From the NCBI GenBank assembly GCA_002869465.1, contig PKSW01000137.1, forward strand, positions 1 through 17,703: DNA of 17,703 nucleotides, in the 5' to 3' direction. A program made the position numbers and the translations under genes. The DNA comes from Marinilabiliales bacterium (GTDB lineage Bacteria; Bacteroidota; Bacteroidia; Bacteroidales; F082). Under the pieces are notes generated by a model. It was not told where the DNA came from. It did no database searches and saw only the letters and a program-made list of their open reading frames with translations. Numbering within the stretch: position 1 is the first letter of the stretch; each line of letters starts with the position of its first letter. Shown one piece after another: positions 1 to 8,089 of this stretch.

Positions 1-25
1 AATACAAAAACTAATAAACAAGACA

Positions 26-1828
26 ATGAAAACAAACATTACAATTCTAACAGCAGTTGCTTTGCTTGTAGCTTTCTCATTAAATGCCCAGGTGGCCATC
101 AATACAGATGGCAGTGCTCCTGATGGTTCAGCCATGTTAGAAATTAAATCCACTTCCGGAGGTATTCTCATTCCAAGGATGACACTGACCCAGCGCAACG
201 GCATATCAAGCCCGGCTACCGGATTACTCATATGGCAAACAGACAATACGCCAGGTTTTTACTATAATGCTGGAACACCTGCTTCTCCTAACTGGATTGG
301 GATTGGTGGAGAAAGTGATGACTGGACAACCACAGGTAATTCAGGAACCAACCCATTAACAAATTTTCTGGGAACCACAGATGCTCAATCATTAGCTATT
401 TATTCAGATAATACCGAGCGAATGAGAGTGAGAAGTGATGGGATAATAACTGTTAATACTACGGCTGCTTTTTCAACAAGCACTCTACACACTGCAGCAT
501 CTGGTGATGACGATGGTATAACTAGTAACGCTACCGGAGCTGGTGACTCATTTTTTGGACAAAATACAGGAACTGGCAGTGCTTTTTATGGAACTGCATG
601 GGGTTCAGGAATTGCAGGATATTTTTCTAATGGTGGCACTGGAAGTGGGGCTTATGGAAGAGCAAATAATTCTGGAGCGTTTGGTTTATGGGCTAATAAT
701 GATGACCCTTCAGGTACTGGATTAGGTGCAGCAGGAAATAATCAATCCACATCTTATTTAACAACAGGTACTGGAATAGCAGCAAGTGGCAATAATGGTG
801 TTTACGGTGCAGGAAAAGCAAGTAATGGTACTGGAGTAATTGGTGTAGGTAATTACGATAATCCTGTAATTGGTGGCGACTCTATATTTACCCTGGTGGG
901 TGGCAGCGGCGGTGCTTTTACGGGGGCCAGTGGTATTTATGCTAAAGTAGATAACAATGCTACAGGCACAGGTGTCATTGGTGTTGGTAATAATGTTTCG
1001 ACAGCTTCTACCACTACAACAGGCAGTGGTGGTGCATTTACCGGGCAGCAAGGTGTTTACGGGAAAGGCATTTCATCAACAGGAACAGTAGTTATAGGTC
1101 TTGGAAATAATGGCTCCGGATATTACACATACCCCACTTATGGCAGTGGTGGTGCTTTTACTGGTGAGCGAGTTGGCGTTTATGGATATGCGACGGCAAC
1201 TGCTGACCGAGATGATAGAGTTGGGGGATATTTTCAAGATGCTAATACTTATGCGCGTGTAGGTGGAAGATGGGATAGAACAAATTATGGGATTTTATCA
1301 AATGGGGCAAAAAGTACCATCGTTAAAGATCTTAATGAAAATCCAGTGGTCATGTATTGTCCTGAGGCACCAGAAGTTTTATTTCAGGATTATGGAATCG
1401 GTCAACTTGTTAATGGGAAAACTCATGTAGCATTGGATCCGATCCTCCAAAAGAATATACAGATTGATGTAAATCATCCAATGAAAGTTTTTGTAACACT
1501 CGAGGGGGATTGCAACGGTGTATATGTTACTAATAAATCAGCGAATGGTTTTGATGTAATAGAATTAAGGGGAGGCACCTCAAATGTATCATTCTCATGG
1601 CAAATAGTTGCAACAAGGGCCAGTGAAGAATTCATACAAAAAGATGGAACTACAGAATCTTCTGATTTTAGTAAACGTTTTCCTCCAGCTCCAGGTCCTA
1701 TAGATACAGAAATGTCCAGAGGCATAACCATCAATCAAAAAGTAGAAACACAAGAAGCAGGTGAAATAGAAAATGCTGAAAAAAAGATTGAAGCAAAAGA
1801 AGAAATAGAAGAATCAAAGAATAAATAA
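26..1828 (+). CDS. Exported repeat protein with fibre-like head and conserved C-terminal domain
   Basis: Function not recognised. Seen: residues 1-21 form a signal peptide (likely cleavage after LNA, before Q22), so it is exported. Residues 23-92 (VAINTDG...MLEIKS..GGILIPRMT..QR..ISSPATGLLIWQTD...FYYN) match a head found on many Bacteroidota fibre- or adhesin-like surface proteins. Residues about 150-410 are rich in Gly, Ser, Thr and Asn and include tandem 40-residue units with GSGGAFTG..GVYG and GTGVIGVGNN motifs. Residues about 440-540 contain LEGDCNGVYVTNKS, then F-V-EL-GG-SNVSFSWQIVATR, a conserved C-terminal module I recall from other large exported bacterial proteins but cannot name. 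The tail (about 550-600) is rich in Glu and Lys. Unlike the protease at 2341, it lacks a T9SS sorting domain. The ATG at 26 is the natural start because it begins the signal peptide; the promoter lies outside the window. An adhesin or self-processing fibre is possible, but that is inference. Confidence 0.85.
   Translation: MKTNITILTAVALLVAFSLNAQVAINTDGSAPDGSAMLEIKSTSGGILIPRMTLTQRNGISSPATGLLIWQTDNTPGFYYNAGTPASPNWIGIGGESDDWTTTGNSGTNPLTNFLGTTDAQSLAIYSDNTERMRVRSDGIITVNTTAAFSTSTLHTAASGDDDGITSNATGAGDSFFGQNTGTGSAFYGTAWGSGIAGYFSNGGTGSGAYGRANNSGAFGLWANNDDPSGTGLGAAGNNQSTSYLTTGTGIAASGNNGVYGAGKASNGTGVIGVGNYDNPVIGGDSIFTLVGGSGGAFTGASGIYAKVDNNATGTGVIGVGNNVSTASTTTTGSGGAFTGQQGVYGKGISSTGTVVIGLGNNGSGYYTYPTYGSGGAFTGERVGVYGYATATADRDDRVGGYFQDANTYARVGGRWDRTNYGILSNGAKSTIVKDLNENPVVMYCPEAPEVLFQDYGIGQLVNGKTHVALDPILQKNIQIDVNHPMKVFVTLEGDCNGVYVTNKSANGFDVIELRGGTSNVSFSWQIVATRASEEFIQKDGTTESSDFSKRFPPAPGPIDTEMSRGITINQKVETQEAGEIENAEKKIEAKEEIEESKNK
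767..1234 (+). repeat. In-frame tandem repeat, 120-bp period
   Basis: Units begin at 902, 1022 and 1142, each opening with a near-identical 24-base stretch encoding GSGGAFTG. The spacing is exactly 120 bases (40 codons). A diverged 135-bp unit (767-901) precedes them, and the last unit breaks off near 1234. Within a unit the order is GSGGAFTG, G(V/I)Y, then (G)TGVIGVGNN. The repeats lie inside the 600-aa exported protein and keep its frame, so unit loss or gain would not break the gene. Confidence 0.85.
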
Positions 1829-1892
1829 CCATTAGAGCAATTGAAGTAGAAACAGAAAAATGTTTTATTAACAACAGTTTGTAGAATTAATT

Positions 1893-1900
1893 TACTTTTG
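1893..1900 (+). promoter_or_regulatory. Candidate Bacteroidota -7 box (TAnnTTTG)
   Basis: TACTTTTG followed by CCGCC fits the Bacteroidota -7 consensus TAnnTTTG. It lies about 126 bases upstream of the 73-aa gene at 2027. I see no well-spaced -33 TTTG box: the nearest TTTG (1878-1881) is only 11 bases away. The proposed leader is long and contains a 7-bp inverted repeat (1905-1911 with 1928-1934) of unknown meaning. Confidence 0.4.
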
Positions 1901-2026
1901 CCGCCAAAGTTGAAGTTACTTTTTTGAAACTTTGCATAATATAACCGGTATCCCAGTAAGATTTTATGCTATCAACTGTATAAATTGACAGGAACCAATT
2001 AATATAATACGCAAGCAAGCAGCCAG

Positions 2027-2248
2027 ATGAAGATGATTTTTTTGAAGATAGCCATGCTTATGTTGTGCCTGTTCATGGCACTGGGAACGCTTGTTGCTCA
2101 ACCCCCTCCACCACCCGACCCGGGCGGTGGTGATATCCCCATCGGGGGATCGCTTCCGATTGGAAGTGGTGCCATTATATTAATAACACTGGGGATAGGT
2201 TATGCTGCCAGAAAAGCCTACCAGGCGCGAGAAAAGATAATTGAATAA
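2027..2248 (+). CDS. 73-aa exported single-span membrane protein, PID-CTERM-like
   Basis: Seen: a signal peptide (about residues 1-24, ending in TLVAQ), a proline run and Pro/Gly linker (PPPPPDPGGGDIPIGG, about 26-41), one hydrophobic segment (about 46-60, GAIILITLGIGYAA), then a short basic tail (RKAYQAREK). This order of proline/glycine linker, PI-GG motif, helix with G-YA, and basic tail resembles a family of tiny Bacteroidota proteins annotated as carrying a PID-CTERM sorting-type tail. Here the Asp of the PIDGG motif appears to be Gly, so the assignment is tentative. Function is unknown. It is a stand-alone gene: 198 bases separate it from the gene before, and an intrinsic terminator follows directly. 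An alternative ATG at 2033 would shorten it by two residues. Confidence 0.72.
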   Translation: MKMIFLKIAMLMLCLFMALGTLVAQPPPPPDPGGGDIPIGGSLPIGSGAIILITLGIGYAARKAYQAREKIIE

Positions 2249-2258
2249 CGAAATTTTG

Positions 2259-2281
2259 AAAAGGGCATGAGCCCTTTTTTT
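2259..2281 (+). terminator. Rho-independent terminator
   Basis: An 8-bp perfect stem, AAAAGGGC (2259-2266) with GCCCTTTT (2271-2278), closes a four-base ATGA loop and runs into a T tract (2275-2281). It starts 11 bases after the stop codon of the 73-aa gene, so it should end that transcript before the protease gene. Confidence 0.88.
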
Positions 2282-2300
2282 ATTATCTGTTATATTTTGC

Positions 2301-2308
2301 TATTTTCG
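2301..2308 (+). promoter_or_regulatory. Candidate -7 box for the protease gene
   Basis: TATTTTCG, followed by CC, matches the Bacteroidota TAnnTTTG box with one mismatch. It lies between the terminator ending at 2281 and the ATG at 2341, where a promoter is needed. It predicts a leader of roughly 25 bases. No convincing -33 box was found. Confidence 0.35.
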
Positions 2309-2340
2309 CCTATTCAGATTAAAAAGTTTAACTATATACA

Positions 2341-4311
2341 ATGAAAAGAAATACATTACTCTTTATATTAGTCATTTTAGGATTTACTGTTCTTTCCCAG
2401 CCGTATAATTCTGCTCAATATATTCCCGGAGAAATTATGGTTCAGCTCAAAAGCACAGAATCTATTGATCAATTAGTAAATGATTTTGATCTTGTTGATA
2501 AATCGAACATTCAGGTCATTTCAAAACGTTTCAATATTTATTTACTTCGTTTTGATAACTCGAGGAAGAGCAATGAACAGCTTTTGGCTGAAATTCGATT
2601 TCATAAAGAAGTTGTAAATGCGCAAAGTAATCATTACATCGAATTACGTGATGCAGATGAAGTAATTCCTGACGATGAATTTTTTGACCTCCAATGGTCA
2701 ATGAAAAATACAGGTCAAAATGGTGGTTTGCAAGATGCAGATATTGATGCTACTGATGCCTGGGAAATAACGGAAGGAGGATTTACAGTTTTTGGAGATA
2801 CGATAGTTGTTGCTGTTATTGATGGCGGTGCTGATCTGCAGCATGAAGATTTGAATTTTTGGAAAAATCATGGTGAAATCCCCAATAATGGCATTGATGA
2901 CGACGAAAATGGATATATAGATGATTACGACGGATGGAATGCTTATCAGCATAATGGAGATGTTCCCACAACAAGTTCCCATGGAACCCATGTTTCAGGT
3001 ATTGCAGGAGCCATTGGCAATAATGAGATCGGTGTGACCGGGGTTAATATAAATGTTAAAATTCTACCGGTGGCCGGTTCTTCAACAACTGAATCAATTG
3101 TTGTTGAAGCACTAAGCTATGTATATACCGTGAGAGAGCAATATGAATTATCAAATGGCGCAGAAGGTGCTTTTATAGTCGCAGATAATTGCTCATTTGG
3201 GGTTAACAACGGCCAACCTGAAGATTACCCGATTTGGGAAGCTATGTACGATTCATTGGGCCAACTTGGGATTTTGAGTGTGGGAGCTACCGCCAATGCC
3301 AATTGGGATATTGATGAAACCGGTGATATTCCCACAGCTTATGCTACAGACTATTTAATTACGGTAACAAACACAACGAACCAGGACATTAAAAGAACTT
3401 CTGCCGGATATGGTCTTACAACAATTGATATAGGGGCTCCGGGATCTGCTATTTACTCAACGGTTCTTGACAATCAATACGGTCTTAAAACAGGAACATC
3501 CATGTCAGCACCGCATGTAACAGGATCTGTTGCATTACTGTATGCTGCTGCCGATACTACTTTCATGAATTTTTATAAAGCCAATCCGGCAGAAGGTGCA
3601 TTGTTGATCAAAGATTATATTTTATCAGGGGTTGACCCGGTGGAAGATTTAGAAGGTATTACCGTTACAGGTGGCCGTTTGAATATTTTCAATTCCATTA
3701 ATTTAATGCTCAACAGGCCTGATATGTCGGTCAATAAAGATTCCGTTCACGTTGAAATGCTTATAAATTCAACTACAACTGATACCTTGAAAATTGCTAA
3801 TACAGGAAGTGATACGTTATTTTACACGATAAACATTGCAGACCAGCCGACATGGATTAGTTTAAGTCAATATACAGGCGAGTTGCTCGAATCTGAGTTT
3901 GATGAAATATTCATCGCATTCGACAATAATGGTATGGATACGGGAGATTATCATTGTGCAATGATAGTTAGTGCAAATGACGTTGAACCGGATACTATTC
4001 CAGTTACCATGATCGTCTATACCAACGTGGGTGTAAATGAAATTCAACAATTTGTATCTGCTTCGAGGATTTATCCAAATCCCTTATTCACCTCCTCACT
4101 TCACATTGAATTGAATACAGAGGAAAAAGGTGAACTGCGTATTGAATTTATTGATCAATCGGGAAAAACAGTTTATACACAACATGAAGCTTTGAGCGTT
4201 GGGTTCAATCGTTTCGAATTACATGCTATAGATTTGGCAACTGGTATCTATATCTACCGATTATCCTTCGATAATATCACTTTTGAAACCGGAAAACTAA
4301 TCAGGAATTAA
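2341..4311 (+). CDS. T9SS-secreted subtilisin-like serine protease (peptidase S8)
   Basis: A secreted endopeptidase of the subtilase family. The signal peptide covers about residues 1-19. A prodomain-like region begins with IPGEIMVQLK (28-37). The S8 domain spans about 150-410: catalytic Asp161 (VAVIDGG), His214 (SSHGTHVSG), Ser387 (GTSMSAPHV), and likely oxyanion Asn283 (DNCSFG). An acidic insert at 183-200 (NGIDDDENGYIDDYDGWN), common in Bacteroidota subtilases, looks suited to bind calcium. Residues about 461-561 form a beta-rich, BACON-like domain (NTGSDTLFYTI...PTWISLS). Residues 575-656, starting RIYPNP and ending in GIYIYRLSF..ITFETGKLIRN, are a type A T9SS sorting domain, which in known cases is cut off during export and surface attachment. 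All catalytic residues are present, so it is probably active. The ATG at 2341 directly begins the signal peptide. The physiological substrate is unknown. Confidence 0.95.
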   Translation: MKRNTLLFILVILGFTVLSQPYNSAQYIPGEIMVQLKSTESIDQLVNDFDLVDKSNIQVISKRFNIYLLRFDNSRKSNEQLLAEIRFHKEVVNAQSNHYIELRDADEVIPDDEFFDLQWSMKNTGQNGGLQDADIDATDAWEITEGGFTVFGDTIVVAVIDGGADLQHEDLNFWKNHGEIPNNGIDDDENGYIDDYDGWNAYQHNGDVPTTSSHGTHVSGIAGAIGNNEIGVTGVNINVKILPVAGSSTTESIVVEALSYVYTVREQYELSNGAEGAFIVADNCSFGVNNGQPEDYPIWEAMYDSLGQLGILSVGATANANWDIDETGDIPTAYATDYLITVTNTTNQDIKRTSAGYGLTTIDIGAPGSAIYSTVLDNQYGLKTGTSMSAPHVTGSVALLYAAADTTFMNFYKANPAEGALLIKDYILSGVDPVEDLEGITVTGGRLNIFNSINLMLNRPDMSVNKDSVHVEMLINSTTTDTLKIANTGSDTLFYTINIADQPTWISLSQYTGELLESEFDEIFIAFDNNGMDTGDYHCAMIVSANDVEPDTIPVTMIVYTNVGVNEIQQFVSASRIYPNPLFTSSLHIELNTEEKGELRIEFIDQSGKTVYTQHEALSVGFNRFELHAIDLATGIYIYRLSFDNITFETGKLIRN

Positions 4312-4320
4312 TTAAAAAAT

Positions 4321-5526
4321 TTATTGATTGATAATCCATTGGGATGGATTTTGAAGCAATTTGCCTTTCCATACCTGGAAGTGCAGTTCGGTTTTGCCTT
4401 CCATATTGGTATGTACCCGTCCAATTAATTCTTTGGTACTTATCTTATCGCCTTTTTTAACAAACACTTCGTCGAGATTTGTGTACACGGTAAAATATTC
4501 TCCGTGTTTAACAATTACGGCTTTATTTGTAGCAGTAATGGAGGTGATACTCACCACTTCACCGCCAAATACACATCGTGCTTCTGAGTTTTCCGAAGTG
4601 GCAATATCTATACCATTATTTTTGGTTTTTACATTTTTTAATACCGGATGTTGGTGCACACCAAAGGTTTCCGAAATCACACCTCTTTCTATTGGCCAGG
4701 GCAGTTTGCCTTTATTGGCTGCAAATGATTCAGAAAGCAATGTCTCTTCCGGTGTTAATTCGTATGTATTTTTACCACCGGGAGTAGGTTTCGGTTTGGT
4801 TACATCAGCAATAATTTCTTTGATCTTTTTGTTCAGGTTTTCTGATTCCTGCTCTTTAGCCTGCAATGATTTTTTTAGTTCCCGCTCTTTTTTCGACAAT
4901 TCCGTTTTTAATTTGTCTTTGCCAATTTGTTCTACTTCCAGCTTAGACAGTTGCAGGTTCTCATTTTCAAGCAATTCCTTCTTTTGTTCTTTTTGCCGGT
5001 TCAAATTACTTAATAATTGTTCTTTTTCCTTCATCAAACGCTGTATTTCTTCTGCTTCATTCCTTATAAATTCACTCAACTGATCGAGATACCGCAACCG
5101 TTGGTAGGCCTGGTTCAAATCTTCAGCCGAAAACAGGTAGATCAATTTATCGTAGGCATTTTTATGTTTAAATGCGAAATAAGCCAGTTTTACGTATTCC
5201 TGTTTTAATTGTGCCAGCTCCCGATCCAGGTAAATAATACTTTTATCTGTCGTTTCAATCTCATCTTCAATCTCGTACATTTCACCTTTTAGCGTCGCCA
5301 CCAACTCGTTTCGTTTGTTTATTTTGGTATTGAGGAGGCTTAATTCATATAAATTATTTTTTTTCGAATCCTGGGTTTGTTTGATTAGCTTATTTGTATA
5401 GGCAATCTCCGATTCGAGCTGTTTCCGTTTTTCTTCAAGCTGCTGACGGGTTGTTTGCGAATAAAGCGTGAGACCGATCGCAATCAGCATGAAAAATATT
5501 CCATATTTAAGATGAGGAACACTCAT
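4321..5526 (-). CDS. EnvC-like murein hydrolase activator with degenerate M23 (LytM) domain
   Basis: A signal anchor or signal peptide (about residues 8-23) is followed by a long Glu/Lys/Leu coiled coil (about 24-245), a Pro-rich hinge (PKPTPGG), and a C-terminal LytM/M23 fold (about 275-398: LPWPIERGVISETFG, VVSITSITATNKAVIVKHG, VKKGDKI, LHFQVW). In catalytic M23 peptidases the zinc site uses H-x3-D and H-x-H. Here the first His is Asn303 (N-N-G-I-D, with Asp307 kept), and the H-x-H motif is E380-L-H382. The enzyme site therefore looks broken, as in E. coli EnvC, which activates amidases at the division septum rather than cutting peptidoglycan. A regulatory role is inferred from this. It is the last gene of the dut-TPR-DUF4292 run; its ATG lies 1 base past the DUF4292 stop, suggesting coupling. 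It converges with the protease gene 9 bp away. Confidence 0.9.
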   Translation of the reverse strand: MSVPHLKYGIFFMLIAIGLTLYSQTTRQQLEEKRKQLESEIAYTNKLIKQTQDSKKNNLYELSLLNTKINKRNELVATLKGEMYEIEDEIETTDKSIIYLDRELAQLKQEYVKLAYFAFKHKNAYDKLIYLFSAEDLNQAYQRLRYLDQLSEFIRNEAEEIQRLMKEKEQLLSNLNRQKEQKKELLENENLQLSKLEVEQIGKDKLKTELSKKERELKKSLQAKEQESENLNKKIKEIIADVTKPKPTPGGKNTYELTPEETLLSESFAANKGKLPWPIERGVISETFGVHQHPVLKNVKTKNNGIDIATSENSEARCVFGGEVVSITSITATNKAVIVKHGEYFTVYTNLDEVFVKKGDKISTKELIGRVHTNMEGKTELHFQVWKGKLLQNPSQWIINQ

Positions 5527-5527
5527 T

Positions 5528-6358
5528 TTATAGAGGTTCTGAGATCAGGTTATCGTATTTTCCCGGTATTCCAAACGGGAATCTCAGCGGTTCATTAACT
5601 TCTGTTTTTCCAAACTTAATATTGATGTCAATGGGTGTGCTAGCCGAAATATTGATCTGAACCTCTTTGGGTAAGATAACCCCATCCACATCATGATAAT
5701 CGAGATACATTACTTCTAATTTCCTGTTGTCGTCGCCCAGTTCTTTCAACTCCACTTTGTTGATTTTGAAATTATCCGGATTCAACCATATGTTTTGAAC
5801 CAGCACTTTCGAGCTTACTTCGTCTGTTTTCAGATAATTTTTAATCTTCCTGCGCTCCTGGATGGTGATACGATAGAGTCCCCCATCAATAGAAGCCCTG
5901 AATTTATTGATATCGTATTGTGTTAATTCGTTGCCCAGTATCATGGCTTCGAGTATAGAATAATCGAGGGAAGTATTTAATAGACTGTCAATCAGATTGT
6001 ACTCCCCTGTAAAGTAAGTTTTATTTAGCCTGTTGATGAATTTTACCGAGTCGTTACTCAATAAAATTCTCGCCGCTTCTATCCCCAATGCAGGAGAAAG
6101 TGATACCCATGTTAAGCTGTCTTTTTTTATTCGGAACTGGCCTCTTAGTTCCGTCTTTTTTTTACCCTGATAATAAACCACATTAAATTTAGCGCTTAAA
6201 TAGCTGAATTCCACTTGATTTTCAAGCATTTTACTGTACAAATAATCGAATCCATATTCTTTAATGGGCCGTTTTAAAGCTGACCGGGTTGATTTACAGG
6301 AAGTCATGTAAAATATACCTGCAACAAAAAGAAGGATGATACCAAGTCGCTTATTCAT
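5528..6358 (-). CDS. DUF4292 family lipoprotein, LolA/LolB-like
   Basis: Seen: a lipoprotein signal with lipobox YMTSC, lipidated Cys at residue 21, so it is probably anchored in a membrane facing the periplasm. The mature part (about 22-276) is beta-rich and matches the DUF4292 pattern (LSAKFNVVYYQGKKKTELRG, then the ALGIEAARILLSNDSVKFINR region). That family is related in fold to LolA/LolB lipoprotein carriers, so a role in lipid or lipoprotein handling at the outer membrane is a reasonable guess, not a demonstrated function. Its ATG overlaps the stop of the upstream TPR gene by 8 bases (TTATTCAT on the plus strand), and its stop sits next to the EnvC-like start. The tight packing implies the three envelope proteins are made together. 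The length of 276 residues appears complete. Confidence 0.87.
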   Translation of the reverse strand: MNKRLGIILLFVAGIFYMTSCKSTRSALKRPIKEYGFDYLYSKMLENQVEFSYLSAKFNVVYYQGKKKTELRGQFRIKKDSLTWVSLSPALGIEAARILLSNDSVKFINRLNKTYFTGEYNLIDSLLNTSLDYSILEAMILGNELTQYDINKFRASIDGGLYRITIQERRKIKNYLKTDEVSSKVLVQNIWLNPDNFKINKVELKELGDDNRKLEVMYLDYHDVDGVILPKEVQINISASTPIDINIKFGKTEVNEPLRFPFGIPGKYDNLISEPL

Positions 6359-8075
6359 AGAGTTTTTTATCGTTAACTTTTTTATGTAAAAGATCTGAAT
6401 AGTCTTCTTTGGTCAATGCCCGTTTCCAATACTCAAGTGCTTCATCTTTTTTATCAAGCTGATATAAAATATCTCCGTAGTGTTCCAAGACTACTCCACT
6501 TTCTTCTCCGCCATTATCATAAGCTTTTTTGATCCATTCATACGCCTGTTCATACTTTTTCAGTTTGTATAAAACCCAGGCGTAAGTGTCCAGGTTATTC
6601 TGATTATAGGGATCCATTTCTACTGCTAATTTGGCCATTTTTTCCGCTTTTTCCAGTTGTTCAGATCGCAGTGAAAGGTAATATGCATAATTATTCAGCA
6701 CGAGTGCATTCTTCGGGTTCATAGCCAGCACCTTGTCGTATGCTGCGTAAGATGCTTCGTGTTCTCCCAGCTCGTTATAGGTGTCTCCCAGCGAATTATA
6801 AAATTGCTCAAGTAATGCATTGTTGTTTACCACAAAATCTTTACCTGATTCCAGATACGCTTTCGCCTTGATGAAATCTTTTAACTGAAAGCTGCTGATG
6901 CCTGCAAATAAATATGGTAATGGATAATTTGGAAAATAATCGATCGCCTCTTCCGAATCAGCAAGCAAGTTTGTGTAATCTTCCAGATACAGATCGCAAA
7001 AGAGTAATTGCTCCCAGATCACATAATTCTTAGCATTTTCATCCAATATTCTGCGCAATATTTCCCTTGCCTCGCTGTATTCAGCGTTTTCATATAACAT
7101 GGATGCGTAGAAGGTTTCGGCCAGCACCTCATCAGGATGTGTTTTTTTTAATATCTGCGACAATTCAAGCGCCTGCTTTTTTTGCTCTTCATCCAAATCA
7201 CCTGTATAATAGGCAATCAAGAGGTTGATCTTTGTATCGAGTTGGAGATCAGGATTGGCGAGCCCGATTTTTAGTTCTTCGAAAGATTTCTCATAATCCC
7301 CGTTCTTTTTATAGTAATCGGCCAAAGAAATATGCACATAAGGATCATCCGGATTCAGCTCAACAATTTTCTGGTAGGCCTCAATGGCTTTTGCATTCAT
7401 TTTATTCCTTGAGCAATATTCAGCCAGCAAAGCATAATATCTGGGTTCTCCTGGATTTAGCTCAATCAATTTTTCGTATTCCTTTACAGCAGCATCCTTG
7501 TCTTCTATCTGATCATACAGTTGTACTTTCTGGTTGGTGAGTCTTTCATTTATCCCGGTTATTTCTTCAATTTTATCATATACATCTATCGACTTTTTAT
7601 ATTCGGCAGTGTAATTATATCCATATGCCAGTTCATTTAAGAATATGAAATCACTAGGATACTGTTCAATCAAATCCTCGTAAATGGAAATGTACTCCCT
7701 GTAATTTTCATTGGCTTTCGCCACGTTCGCGTACAATACTTTATACCATTTATTATCAGGATCAAGCGTAACAGCTTCGCGGGCTACATTCAGCGCTTCG
7801 TCTTTTCTGCCGATTGAAAATAAAATTCTGGCTTTTTCATATAAAACAGCCGGATCATTGGGATTAATTGCCAGGGCCTCGTTCAATAAATCCAATGCAT
7901 TAGTAGTTTTTCCAAGTTCTTTCTGAATGATGGCTTTAGAAAATAAATCGGTGGCATTGTAGCGTTCCTTTTCAGTTAGCTTTCCGGTACTTTTCACCGT
8001 TTCTTTCTGGCTTGTACACGAGCTAAAAGCCAGAAAAAAAATGAACAGAAATATGATTGATCGTTGTTTTTTCAT
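6351..8075 (-). CDS. Tetratricopeptide repeat lipoprotein
   Basis: A lipoprotein with lipobox AFSSC and lipidated Cys at residue 20, followed by a short polar linker and TPR helices from about residue 42 nearly to the end at 574. Clear repeats include A-LL-EAL-INPNDP-V-Y-KA (60-82), Y-K-VEL-PDDPYVHISLADYY (235-255) and the NPKNALVLNNYAYYLS copy near the C-terminus. TPR solenoids bind other proteins and have no catalytic residues, so this is probably an envelope scaffold. It lies 14 bases downstream of dut and overlaps the DUF4292 gene, and I recall the order dut, TPR protein, DUF4292, EnvC/M23 as recurrent in Bacteroidota. A shared role in outer-membrane or cell-wall assembly is inferred from that context. 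The ATG at 8075 is supported by the signal sequence. Confidence 0.9.
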   Translation of the reverse strand: MKKQRSIIFLFIFFLAFSSCTSQKETVKSTGKLTEKERYNATDLFSKAIIQKELGKTTNALDLLNEALAINPNDPAVLYEKARILFSIGRKDEALNVAREAVTLDPDNKWYKVLYANVAKANENYREYISIYEDLIEQYPSDFIFLNELAYGYNYTAEYKKSIDVYDKIEEITGINERLTNQKVQLYDQIEDKDAAVKEYEKLIELNPGEPRYYALLAEYCSRNKMNAKAIEAYQKIVELNPDDPYVHISLADYYKKNGDYEKSFEELKIGLANPDLQLDTKINLLIAYYTGDLDEEQKKQALELSQILKKTHPDEVLAETFYASMLYENAEYSEAREILRRILDENAKNYVIWEQLLFCDLYLEDYTNLLADSEEAIDYFPNYPLPYLFAGISSFQLKDFIKAKAYLESGKDFVVNNNALLEQFYNSLGDTYNELGEHEASYAAYDKVLAMNPKNALVLNNYAYYLSLRSEQLEKAEKMAKLAVEMDPYNQNNLDTYAWVLYKLKKYEQAYEWIKKAYDNGGEESGVVLEHYGDILYQLDKKDEALEYWKRALTKEDYSDLLHKKVNDKKLYE

Positions 8076-8089
8076 AAATGTTGTATCTC

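Noticed and set aside
758..1051. Minus-strand open frame rich in Thr and Cys within the repeat gene
   Set aside because: It mirrors the Gly/Ser/Asn repeat codons of the plus-strand gene and has no independent support.
4361..5083. Open frame (240 codons) on the plus strand antisense to the EnvC-like gene
   Set aside because: Ser/Phe/Cys-rich composition is what the complement of a Lys/Glu coiled coil gives; no start signal or domain supports it.
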